From Marinobacter arenosus (GTDB lineage: Bacteria; Pseudomonadota; Gammaproteobacteria; Pseudomonadales; Oleiphilaceae): a stretch of 64,000 nucleotides of DNA. A program made the position numbers and the translations under genes. This document shows, piece after piece, positions 45,852 to 53,148 of this stretch. Within the stretch, counting starts at the first letter, position 1. Each line of letters starts with the position of its first letter. The notes beneath the pieces are model-generated. The model searched no databases, was not told the DNA's origin, and saw only the letters and a program-made list of their open reading frames with translations. Location: the NCBI RefSeq assembly GCF_019264345.1, contig NZ_JAHVAO010000001.1:744001-808000 (forward strand), read 5' to 3'.

Positions 45852-46496
45852 ATGGATATGTTGCAACCGCACCGTCAGATTACCGGAAAACGAGAGCTGA
45901 ACCGGATCCGCAATCGAGGGGCCATCCTCGATGCTGCCAGGGAATGCTTTCGCGAACATGGCTACGACAATTCGACCATCCGCGACATCATAAGGCGCAC
46001 CGAGCTGGCCTCCGGCACCTTCTACAATTACTTCTCAAGCAAACAGGACATCTTTGCCGCACTCCTGAGCGATTTCCTGACCCGGCTGAACCACAGCCTT
46101 ACCCGTAATCGCCGTTCCGCGGACACGACGCAGGATTTTATTCACTCCGCTTATCTTGCCCTCTATACCGCAACCGCCCGGGACCCGCTGGTCTATGAAC
46201 TGGCTCACCGCAACGACCGTGCCCTGCGAAAGCTGTTCGGCTCGGACATTCTTGGGCTGACGATGCTGTCACTGGAGGAGGACGTTCGCGAGGCGATGGC
46301 CCGGGGCCTGCTGCCAGAACTGGATTACGACTACCTCTGCGCAGCCTTTTTCGGAGTGGCCTACGAGATGAGCTTGAGGGTTGCCCAACGCGCCCATCGT
46401 GCACCCGACACCGCAGACGAGGAGGCGCTTCGGGCAACGCGGTTTTCCACCGCACTGTTTCTGGGCGGCATCCCCGAACTGTCCGGCCTTTCCTGA
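45852..46496 (+). CDS. TetR-family transcriptional regulator
   Basis: One-component regulator of 214 residues. The N-terminal helix-turn-helix is at about residues 15-65 ([47 protein letters not shown]), a strong TetR signature. The C-terminal ligand domain is not diagnostic of a ligand. It is divergent from ttcA by 57 bases and followed 27 bases later by a J-domain gene. A longer in-frame ORF extends through ttcA antisense and is ignored. Confidence 0.88.
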   Translation: MDMLQPHRQITGKRELNRIRNRGAILDAARECFREHGYDNSTIRDIIRRTELASGTFYNYFSSKQDIFAALLSDFLTRLNHSLTRNRRSADTTQDFIHSAYLALYTATARDPLVYELAHRNDRALRKLFGSDILGLTMLSLEEDVREAMARGLLPELDYDYLCAAFFGVAYEMSLRVAQRAHRAPDTADEEALRATRFSTALFLGGIPELSGLS

Positions 46497-46523
46497 CGCA
46501 GCCGACTGCCCTACCATTGGCCC

Positions 46524-47186
46524 ATGACCGACTCCAATTCAATACGCCGATCTGCGGCTTTCGCTGTCGAGAATGACGGCATTCTGGAACAGCAGATTCA
46601 ACACCTGCTGGTGGCGCTGGAACACGAACTGCGCCGAACGCCCGAAGGTGTCAGCGAACTGTTCCTGATCAAAGCGCTGCAACGCCCGCCGTGGGAGTTG
46701 ATCGGAGACGTGTGCTTCAGCGATCCGGAGAAGCTATACCCGGTGCACTTCCTGCTGTTCCATGCACTTTACCGGCTGAGGGACCAGCTCTCAGAGATCG
46801 GTGAAACGCTGCACATCTCGCCCCTCCGCATCCAACTCTCACCCCAGGACGTCATTGCTGGCAAGGGCTTGCCGGACGAGCTCGACATGCTCCGGGCATT
46901 CTATCTGGATCTGTCCCAATACCACCTTCCCGAAGGGGTCATTCATCAGATGATGGACGACTTCTGGGCCGGGAGACCGGGCAGCCGACCAGACGCCTCC
47001 GACACCCTCGCGGCTGCGGAAAAACTGGGGTTCGACAGGGTTCCCGACAGTTTTCCGGAAGTGAAGCAGCGATTCCGGCGGGCGGTCATGCAGGCCCATC
47101 CCGACCGGGGCGGCGATACCAAGAGTATTCAGGCACTCAATCTTGCCTTTGCCACACTCAAAACCCACTTTCAATTCGCCAAATGA
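46524..47186 (+). CDS. DNA-J-related protein with C-terminal J domain
   Basis: A 220-residue cytoplasmic protein with an N-terminal DnaJ-related helical domain (VALEHELRRTPEGVSELFLIKAL, YPVHFLLFHALYRL) and a short C-terminal J domain with the HPD tripeptide at 192-194 (MQAHPDRGGDTKS). It can therefore stimulate a DnaK-type Hsp70, but has no zinc or substrate-binding regions of full DnaJ. The client is unknown. The stop overlaps a possible upstream start of the deacetylase gene by four bases, and both probably share a transcript. Confidence 0.88.
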   Translation: MTDSNSIRRSAAFAVENDGILEQQIQHLLVALEHELRRTPEGVSELFLIKALQRPPWELIGDVCFSDPEKLYPVHFLLFHALYRLRDQLSEIGETLHISPLRIQLSPQDVIAGKGLPDELDMLRAFYLDLSQYHLPEGVIHQMMDDFWAGRPGSRPDASDTLAAAEKLGFDRVPDSFPEVKQRFRRAVMQAHPDRGGDTKSIQALNLAFATLKTHFQFAK

Positions 47187-47230
47187 CGTTGAGCGCACCC
47201 ACTATCTACGACCGTTTGAAAGGATCTTTC

Positions 47231-48262
47231 ATGTCACAACGAACATTCGTGAAGCCGCTACTGTTTCTGGCTCTGTTCACCCTGGCCCAGCAGACCCGGG
47301 CCGACCTTGTCGTGTTGCAATACCACCATGTCAGTGATTCCACGCCCGCGTCCACCAGCACCTCGGTATCGTTGTTCGAGGCTCAAATGGACATGATTTC
47401 AGACCTTGAACTGGCGGTCGTACCCCTGAAAAAGGGGACCGACGAGGCCTTGGCCAGCGAACCCGGGACGGAAAGCCGGCTGGCGATAACCTTTGACGAT
47501 GCCTACGACTCGGTTTACACCACCGCCGCGCCAATACTCTCTGACAAGGCATTCCCCTACACCATCTTCGTAAACACGGAAGCCGTGGGGCGACAGGGCT
47601 ACATGACGTGGGCTCAATTGAGGGAACTCGAGCAAAGGGAAGGTGTCACCATTGCCAACCACAGCGCCGACCATGGTCACCTGGCCCGCAAACCGGGCGA
47701 GAGCGAGAGCCAATGGGCACAGCGCGTTGAGTCCAGCCTGGACTCGGCGCAAGCAACGCTCGAGGACAAGCTCGGAAGCGCGACGCCCATGTTTGCCTAT
47801 CCTTACGGCGAGTTCGACGCCGCGCTGGAGGCAAAAATAGCGGAACGGGGATGGTACGGCTATGGCCAACATTCCGGCGCCATTGCCCAAACCTCCGGTA
47901 GCACCCGTTTGCCCCGATTTCCCATGGCGAACACCTACGGTCAGCTCAACGGCCTCGAAAATAAACTGCGGAGCAAAGCATTTCCAGTGGACACTGCCAA
48001 CTTGCCCGACGGGGTGATCTCCACCAACCCGCCGACGCTGACCTTCAGCCTGCCGTCATCAATAAACCCAACAGCCCTGACATGCTTTGCTTCGGGTATG
48101 GGGCGCATTGACTTTGAAGTGGATGACGGCGAGGTGGTGATTCGGGCGCCGAAGGCTTTCGATAGCCGGCGTTTCCGTTATAACTGCACCCATCCGGTCG
48201 GAGATGGCAGCTTTTATTGGCTGTCAAAGCAATGGCTGGACCTGACCCAGCCGGAAGACTGA
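47231..48262 (+). CDS. Secreted polysaccharide deacetylase family protein
   Basis: Family 4 carbohydrate esterase-like protein of 343 residues with an N-terminal signal peptide (about 1-24, FVKPLLFLALFTLAQQTRA). The NodB-type domain shows LQYHHVSD, the metal-binding TFDDAYDSVY, the second metal block IANHSADHGHLA and FAYPYGEFD. The C-terminal 120 residues form a separate beta-rich part with two cysteines. PgaB-like N-terminal domains look similar, so biofilm-polysaccharide deacetylation is possible but not shown. The ATG at 47231 follows a GAAAGGA site; an upstream ATG at 47183 would hide the signal peptide. Confidence 0.85.
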   Translation: MSQRTFVKPLLFLALFTLAQQTRADLVVLQYHHVSDSTPASTSTSVSLFEAQMDMISDLELAVVPLKKGTDEALASEPGTESRLAITFDDAYDSVYTTAAPILSDKAFPYTIFVNTEAVGRQGYMTWAQLRELEQREGVTIANHSADHGHLARKPGESESQWAQRVESSLDSAQATLEDKLGSATPMFAYPYGEFDAALEAKIAERGWYGYGQHSGAIAQTSGSTRLPRFPMANTYGQLNGLENKLRSKAFPVDTANLPDGVISTNPPTLTFSLPSSINPTALTCFASGMGRIDFEVDDGEVVIRAPKAFDSRRFRYNCTHPVGDGSFYWLSKQWLDLTQPED

Positions 48263-48272
48263 ACCAGCGGAC

Positions 48273-49337
48273 TCAGTCCGGCTCTGCCATCATCAAGCCG
48301 ATTTCCCCATGGTCAACATGGGGAATGGCCTTTGGCCCGCGGTCGGTTTCAATGACAGTCTGCCGATCCAGATCCTCAGTGCGGGTAAAGATGACCATCC
48401 AGCGCTCGCCTTCGGCCGGGAAGACCGGCACCCAGGCTTCGAGGAACCCGCGGCGACTCCAGGTTTCCGGTTCGTAGGGACTGACAAGGTCAGTCACCAG
48501 ACGCACCGGCTGGAACTCGCTATCCAGGAACACCAGGGATGGTACGACTATGCCATCATGGTCATAGGACCGGATACGCGCGATAAAATCGGTCCGGTCG
48601 GCAACGCTGGCAAGGTCAATCAACTGGAATGGGCTGGTCCCGGTGAGAAAGCCGTGAACCGGAGATTGAGGATCCAGATCGACACCAAACTCACGGCCTT
48701 TCTGCCACTCTTCATGGTTACTCGTGTCCAGGCCCCGGCAGCATGACTCACTGAAACGAGCGAAGTAATCCTCGTTGCCGGATTCAATGCCCAGAACCGC
48801 AAAGGCGTCGGGATCACTGCCCGCAACAGGCTCCCGTGGCTCAAGGTCCGGCCCTGCATGGTAAATACTGGCAGGCGTCAATTCGATCGGAGGCGGAACC
48901 CGCCCTTTCTCTTCGTCGCTGCGGGTATCGGGCTGAAAGTAACTGACTCTCAGATTGCCTTCCGCATCGCGCCAGGTGAAATAGGGCTGACGCTCGCCTG
49001 GGCGGACATACCCATCCTTGGCAAGTTCGGATGCGTCCGGGTAGTTCTCCAGGGTGTACTCGGTTTCCTCTGCCAATGCCTTGGACATTTCACTTGCCTC
49101 GGCCCTGGTCTTGACGCCGGGGTCGCCACCTGCAGACGTGGTTGCCAGCTCTGTCTCAGAGTCCGACTCTTTAACAGGGGGCTTTACAATGGGTGAGTAG
49201 CGGACCCTGCCCTGCTCGTCCACCCACGTAAAATAGCCATCCCGCTCGGATACCGGTGCGCCACCAACCTGGCACCCGGTCGCCAGACCGGCCACCACTG
49301 AAATAACTGCTAACTTCACCAGAACGCGTATCGTCAT
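48273..49337 (-). CDS. MalM-like lipoprotein with DUF4124-like repeats
   Basis: A 354-residue lipoprotein: signal peptide with lipobox LATGC and lipidated Cys22. Two DUF4124-like units (YFTWVDEQGRVRYSP at about 34-48 and YFTWRDAEGNLRVSYF further on) precede a C-terminal domain that looks like MalM, the periplasmic protein of the maltose regulon (SPFQLIDLASVADRTDFI, PSLVFLDSEFQPVRL, WMVIFTRTEDL). MalM function is unknown. No maltose transport genes are nearby. The ATG at 49337 is chosen because it starts the lipoprotein signal. It is last in a four-gene reverse operon with the two outer-membrane proteins and the C39 peptidase. Confidence 0.78.
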   Translation of the reverse strand: MTIRVLVKLAVISVVAGLATGCQVGGAPVSERDGYFTWVDEQGRVRYSPIVKPPVKESDSETELATTSAGGDPGVKTRAEASEMSKALAEETEYTLENYPDASELAKDGYVRPGERQPYFTWRDAEGNLRVSYFQPDTRSDEEKGRVPPPIELTPASIYHAGPDLEPREPVAGSDPDAFAVLGIESGNEDYFARFSESCCRGLDTSNHEEWQKGREFGVDLDPQSPVHGFLTGTSPFQLIDLASVADRTDFIARIRSYDHDGIVVPSLVFLDSEFQPVRLVTDLVSPYEPETWSRRGFLEAWVPVFPAEGERWMVIFTRTEDLDRQTVIETDRGPKAIPHVDHGEIGLMMAEPD

Positions 49338-49372
49338 GCCATGAGTCCACCCCGTCACTGGGTGCTGCCCGC

Positions 49373-50998
49373 TCAGAATTTGGTTCGGAAACTGAGGCCG
49401 GCCATGACCACCCGGAGCGAGGTTTTGATATCCAGCCCCGCATAGGGGTTGTAGATGATGTTGGTGATATTGTCGCAGTTTACGTTACAACTGGTGTCCG
49501 CCGGAATGGTTTCGATCGACTGCAGGTAACTGAGGTTCATGTCGATCTGAGTGTCCTTGTCCCACTTATACCCCATACCGACACTGTAGAGATTGGCGCC
49601 ACCAAACGGAGCCATGATGGAGCGTTGATCGTCCGGTATGACCGAGTCCCGGATTTCAACGCCCGCCCGCAAATCCAGGCGCGACGAGGCATGGAATTCG
49701 GCGCCAAACGCCCAGTTCCACTGACTCTTGAAACCAAGGGGCAGGCGCAGGGTATCCGACGTGGCGTTATCCGGCGAGAGGATCTTCGCTGCGTTCAGGA
49801 ACTCCAGGTTGCGGTCGAAACGGAATTCAAAGGCATCCCATTGAGCGTAATCGGTCCAGCCGATATCGGCGTTCAGCGTGAGTTTCGGGTGCACGTCAAC
49901 ACTGATCCCGGTCTGGAAGTGCTGTGGATACACCAGATCCATGCTGACATTACCGGCTTCGCGGGGCGCGCCGGATGGCAGGCTGAGGATGGCCGAGGTA
50001 ATGGCACCGAGCACCGAGCTGTTCACGCTCTGCCAGAACCCGGACCAGTCATCCGTGTACTGAATCTCATACGTGCCCTTCAGGTTCATGTCGGCTTCGG
50101 AAGTGTAGCTTGCGCCCCAGGTGAACCACTCGGTCGGCTCCCACATGACGCCGAACGAATAGGTCGGCGATAAGGTCTCCTGAACATTGATGCTCAGGGC
50201 CCCGATGTCATCCCATGGACCGACGTTACCACCACACAGCGCCAGCCAGGGCTGGAGCGGTTCGTCACCGCTTTCACAGTTGAAGGCATCCTGCAGGATC
50301 TCCGCGACCCCCAATAACAGGTTGGGCGCCCTCATATACTGATCAGCGGCAATCCCCATGTGGGAAAGGTGGATACCCGCCCCCACCGACCACTCGTCGT
50401 TGATTTCGTACCCAACGGTGGGCGACAGGTAGGTTGTGCGCTGCAGCGCCGTTGCCTGGGGTTGATAACGGCCGGGATCGTCCTTGTCACGATAGAATCC
50501 AGCTGCCAACGGCAGATAAAAGGCATTGGCGAATGTCAGCTTCGACCCGGGAGGGTTGATGCTGATACCGGCCGACGGTGCCACCGCCGGTCCGGGGGGC
50601 GCCCTCAGGATGCCATACCCGGGCACATACAACGCCACGTTGTTGGTGTGGCTGTGGCTGTTGGCCACCGGGTCTTTCTGTTTGCCCGTGAGCGGGTCCG
50701 TTTCCAGACCGTCGATCCCGAAGATTTCATAGCCCTCGGGCGCCGTGAAATCGGCATCGATGTCGAGATAAACACTCATCAAAGTGACTTCAAGCTGGCG
50801 ATCATCCAACTTGGTCAGGCCGGCCGGGTTGTAATGGATTGCCATGATTCCCGGGGGATCTGCCGTCACCGCGTTACCCAGGGCGAGCGCCTTCGGGTGG
50901 ATGGTGAGGTTCTGCGCGAGCTGGGCCTCGGCACCACACGAGATGGTCGTGGCGATCAGAGCCGCGAGAATCTGCCGCTTGTGGCTGTAGTGTCCCAT
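49373..50998 (-). CDS. Outer-membrane FadL/OmpP1/TodX-family transporter
   Basis: A 541-residue beta-barrel for hydrophobic substrates. A signal peptide (about 1-26, ending AEAQ) is followed by the family hatch region with ALALGNAVTADPPGIMAIHYNPAGL (key NPAG), then amphipathic strands and a C-terminal Phe (RTKF) recognised by the Bam machinery. It is longer than E. coli FadL (446) owing to inserted loops that contain two cysteines. FadL-type proteins bring in fatty acids, alkanes or aromatics; here the substrate is unknown. It lies between the first barrel gene and the lipoprotein gene. Confidence 0.88.
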   Translation of the reverse strand: MGHYSHKRQILAALIATTISCGAEAQLAQNLTIHPKALALGNAVTADPPGIMAIHYNPAGLTKLDDRQLEVTLMSVYLDIDADFTAPEGYEIFGIDGLETDPLTGKQKDPVANSHSHTNNVALYVPGYGILRAPPGPAVAPSAGISINPPGSKLTFANAFYLPLAAGFYRDKDDPGRYQPQATALQRTTYLSPTVGYEINDEWSVGAGIHLSHMGIAADQYMRAPNLLLGVAEILQDAFNCESGDEPLQPWLALCGGNVGPWDDIGALSINVQETLSPTYSFGVMWEPTEWFTWGASYTSEADMNLKGTYEIQYTDDWSGFWQSVNSSVLGAITSAILSLPSGAPREAGNVSMDLVYPQHFQTGISVDVHPKLTLNADIGWTDYAQWDAFEFRFDRNLEFLNAAKILSPDNATSDTLRLPLGFKSQWNWAFGAEFHASSRLDLRAGVEIRDSVIPDDQRSIMAPFGGANLYSVGMGYKWDKDTQIDMNLSYLQSIETIPADTSCNVNCDNITNIIYNPYAGLDIKTSLRVVMAGLSFRTKF

Positions 50999-51036
50999 GA
51001 ATTCCTTCCCTTCCCGTAAAACGTCGACGGCACCAA

Positions 51037-52047
51037 TCACTCTTTGAGGCCGGAGAAATTAATGGGGAGGGATACACCCAGGGAGAAGTCCGGGGCATCC
51101 TCGGTCAGACCAATACCAAGACTGGTATTCACGATGGTGGTGTCGCTGACCCGGGTGCCCAGAGACATACTCAGAAAGCCTGTCATCTGGTCCTGGGCAA
51201 CCGCCTGATCACCATTGCTGAAGGTGAGAACCGTTTCGTCGCTGTAACTGAGCTGTGCGGAAATACTCAGTGAGATGTCGTAGGACAGGGAGTAGGCAAA
51301 ACCTGCAGAGCCCGACAGCCCGAACCCGGGATCCACCTCGGTCAACAGCCGGGCGCCCCGGACCTGGTTCAGGTCCTCGGCCGGCAGGTTGTAGGTCAGA
51401 CTTACCGACCCGAAGACAACCACCGGATCAAGAACCTTGGACAGACTGGCGCCACCGGCCAGAGAGTAATAACCACTTCCGGTCGAGAGCTGTTCATTGA
51501 TGTCGATCTCGTAGGGACTCACCCCGGTTTTCGTGGTGAAGGTTCCAAACAGCGTGGTCGACATTTTGCCAGGCACGTAGGCAAACGGCTGCCAGCGTCC
51601 GGTAAAGGAGATGTCGCCGAAATCGTAGACGGTAAGCTCGTCCTGCGAATCGTACTTCACCACCAACGGAATCCGTGTGCCAACGGTCAGGTTGTCCAAC
51701 AGGCCATAATCGTAGGAGAACGCGTTGGTGAAGTTATGGGTGGCGGAGGGAACCACGTCGAGGTTCCGGACCGAGCCATCGGTGATGGCCAGATCCAGGC
51801 GCTGGTCCGCCGTGTAGGAATAGTCAAACGAGTAATTTAGGGCGTGAGTGCCTTTTTTCTGCAGCGAGTAATTCTTCTCCGCAGCCTGGAACACTTCTTC
51901 CAGCTGACGTGAAGAATCCTCGTCTCCCTCCTGCTTGGCCAGGGCTTCCCGCGCCTGGTCGACATTGCCTTCCTGCGCCAGGGCCATGCCCGGAAGCAGT
52001 CCTGCCGTGGAAACAAGGATAAAGCCTCGCACAAACCAACGATTCAT
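51037..52047 (-). CDS. Outer-membrane beta-barrel with N-terminal helical segment
   Basis: A 336-residue secreted protein: signal peptide (about 1-24, ending ALA), then a charged helical stretch at about 27-60 (NVDQAREALAKQEGDEDSS, LEEVFQAAEKNYSLQKK), then alternating strands to the C-terminus, typical of a 12-strand-type barrel in the phenol-degradation MetA/transporter group. Helix-then-barrel architecture is known from FapF, whose helix plugs a trimeric pore. FapF is longer, so this is an analogy only. It sits directly downstream of the C39 peptidase gene, as FapF-type genes sit near FapD. Confidence 0.8.
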   Translation of the reverse strand: MNRWFVRGFILVSTAGLLPGMALAQEGNVDQAREALAKQEGDEDSSRQLEEVFQAAEKNYSLQKKGTHALNYSFDYSYTADQRLDLAITDGSVRNLDVVPSATHNFTNAFSYDYGLLDNLTVGTRIPLVVKYDSQDELTVYDFGDISFTGRWQPFAYVPGKMSTTLFGTFTTKTGVSPYEIDINEQLSTGSGYYSLAGGASLSKVLDPVVVFGSVSLTYNLPAEDLNQVRGARLLTEVDPGFGLSGSAGFAYSLSYDISLSISAQLSYSDETVLTFSNGDQAVAQDQMTGFLSMSLGTRVSDTTIVNTSLGIGLTEDAPDFSLGVSLPINFSGLKE

Positions 52048-52080
52048 CCTGACTCCCTTATTTTATTTGTAATGTCCTGA

Positions 52081-52098
52081 TCCGGATAACAATCCGGA
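52081..52098 (-). other. Perfect stem-loop between C39 peptidase and barrel genes
   Basis: TCCGGAT, a four-base AACA loop, then ATCCGGA: seven perfect pairs inside the 54-base gap. There is no T-run in the transcript direction, so it may process or stabilise the mRNA rather than end it. Confidence 0.5.
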
Positions 52099-52101
52099 GA
52101 A

Positions 52102-52938
52102 TTAGTTGCGACGGTAGTGCAGTTGTTTTCTGGTGTTTTCTACACTGCCGTCGGGATTGTTCTTCTGGCGTTCCAGGAGATTCTGGATTCGCCGTTCGGT
52201 GGCCTCGTGGAATTCCGGAATCCGTTCCAGTGCCAGCAAGGTCATGGTCTGGTCGTCTACAAAACGCAGGTCTTCCTCTTTCAATTCCAGGTTGTCCAGC
52301 GGCTTATCACTGCCGGGAAACACGATAAACAGAACGTTGTCGTCCCATTTCTCTTCAAACTCCGCCAGTGGAAACGAGATATTGCCGACCGACGGATCCG
52401 CCAGGTACACCCGCCCATCTCGAATGGTCCGAAGCACAACGAAGTGTTTGAAGCCTGCGTGGTGGATGGGAACAATAGCGGGGTGATCAAGATCCTTGAG
52501 ATCGTCAATGGTGGCCCGAAAGCCGCCGGACGGGTATCCGAGCGCGGTCACCAGGCGTTTCATGTCGAGCATGGAAAAGGCCCGGCGCTCGACAATCCGC
52601 TCACTCTCACCGTAATGGAGCAGGCCTTCCATCACCTGCCGCTCCGACAGCGTTCGACCCAGGTAGAAATTCAGCACCGTGGTCAGCGCCGCACTCCCGC
52701 AACTGTAGTCATAGGCCTGGCGCACAATGTTCCGGTACTTCTGTTCAACCAGCGGTTCCACACGGACATCGGAGCGCAGTTTCACAGGCCCGGAATCAAC
52801 ATCCTGCTCGATGACAACGGTGCCTTTTTCGAAAGGCTCGACCACAGTTGCTTCCTGCACCATGGTGAATGTGAGAATGGATCCGGCGAGCACCAGCAGC
52901 ATGTCAAAGGGGGTCCCTGTTTTTATTGGCCATGACAT
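52102..52938 (-). CDS. C39-family cysteine peptidase
   Basis: A 278-residue peptidase with an N-terminal membrane or signal segment (about 12-27). The C39 active site is complete: Gln74 and Cys80 in RQAYDYSCGSAALTTVLN, His165 in GFKHFVVLR and Asp181 in LADPSVGN. Such domains cleave double-glycine-type leaders in bacteriocin exporters; stand-alone secreted versions such as FapD act in functional amyloid export. There is no ABC transporter domain. The C-terminal 60 residues are helical (LALERIPEFHEATERRIQNLL). It is first in the reverse operon, divergent from the LuxR regulator, so the two probably share a control region. Confidence 0.88.
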   Translation of the reverse strand: MSWPIKTGTPFDMLLVLAGSILTFTMVQEATVVEPFEKGTVVIEQDVDSGPVKLRSDVRVEPLVEQKYRNIVRQAYDYSCGSAALTTVLNFYLGRTLSERQVMEGLLHYGESERIVERRAFSMLDMKRLVTALGYPSGGFRATIDDLKDLDHPAIVPIHHAGFKHFVVLRTIRDGRVYLADPSVGNISFPLAEFEEKWDDNVLFIVFPGSDKPLDNLELKEEDLRFVDDQTMTLLALERIPEFHEATERRIQNLLERQKNNPDGSVENTRKQLHYRRN

Positions 52939-53148
52939 TTATCGGGTTACATGTTGTTACGGTAAGATACCGAAAAGCCTGATCCCTTAAAGATAACTGT
53001 GCCTCAAATCTGCCGCTGCAGAAGAGGCCTTCGGAAATGGATGTGAGAACCAGTTCAAGGCTTGGTGCGACAGCGTTGGAAGTTGACGCCAACGGGTAAA
53101 GCCGGTATCAACGGCTGATAAGACCGCCACTTCCAGATGTAGATCCTG
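52939..53148. promoter_or_regulatory. Divergent control region between C39 operon and LuxR gene
   Basis: A 210-base region holding promoters for both directions. It contains the inverted repeat CGGTA-AGA-TACCG at 52960-52972 and, on the minus strand at 52978-52987, AGGGATCAGG, eight of ten matches to the E. coli MalT box GGGGATGAGG. Such sites would fit control by the neighbouring MalT-type protein. No leader peptide with a double-glycine motif was found here. Confidence 0.4.

Noticed and set aside
52939..53148. Search for a double-glycine leader peptide gene near the C39 peptidase
   Set aside because: No short ORF with a ribosome site and GG motif was found here, so no substrate is proposed from this window.
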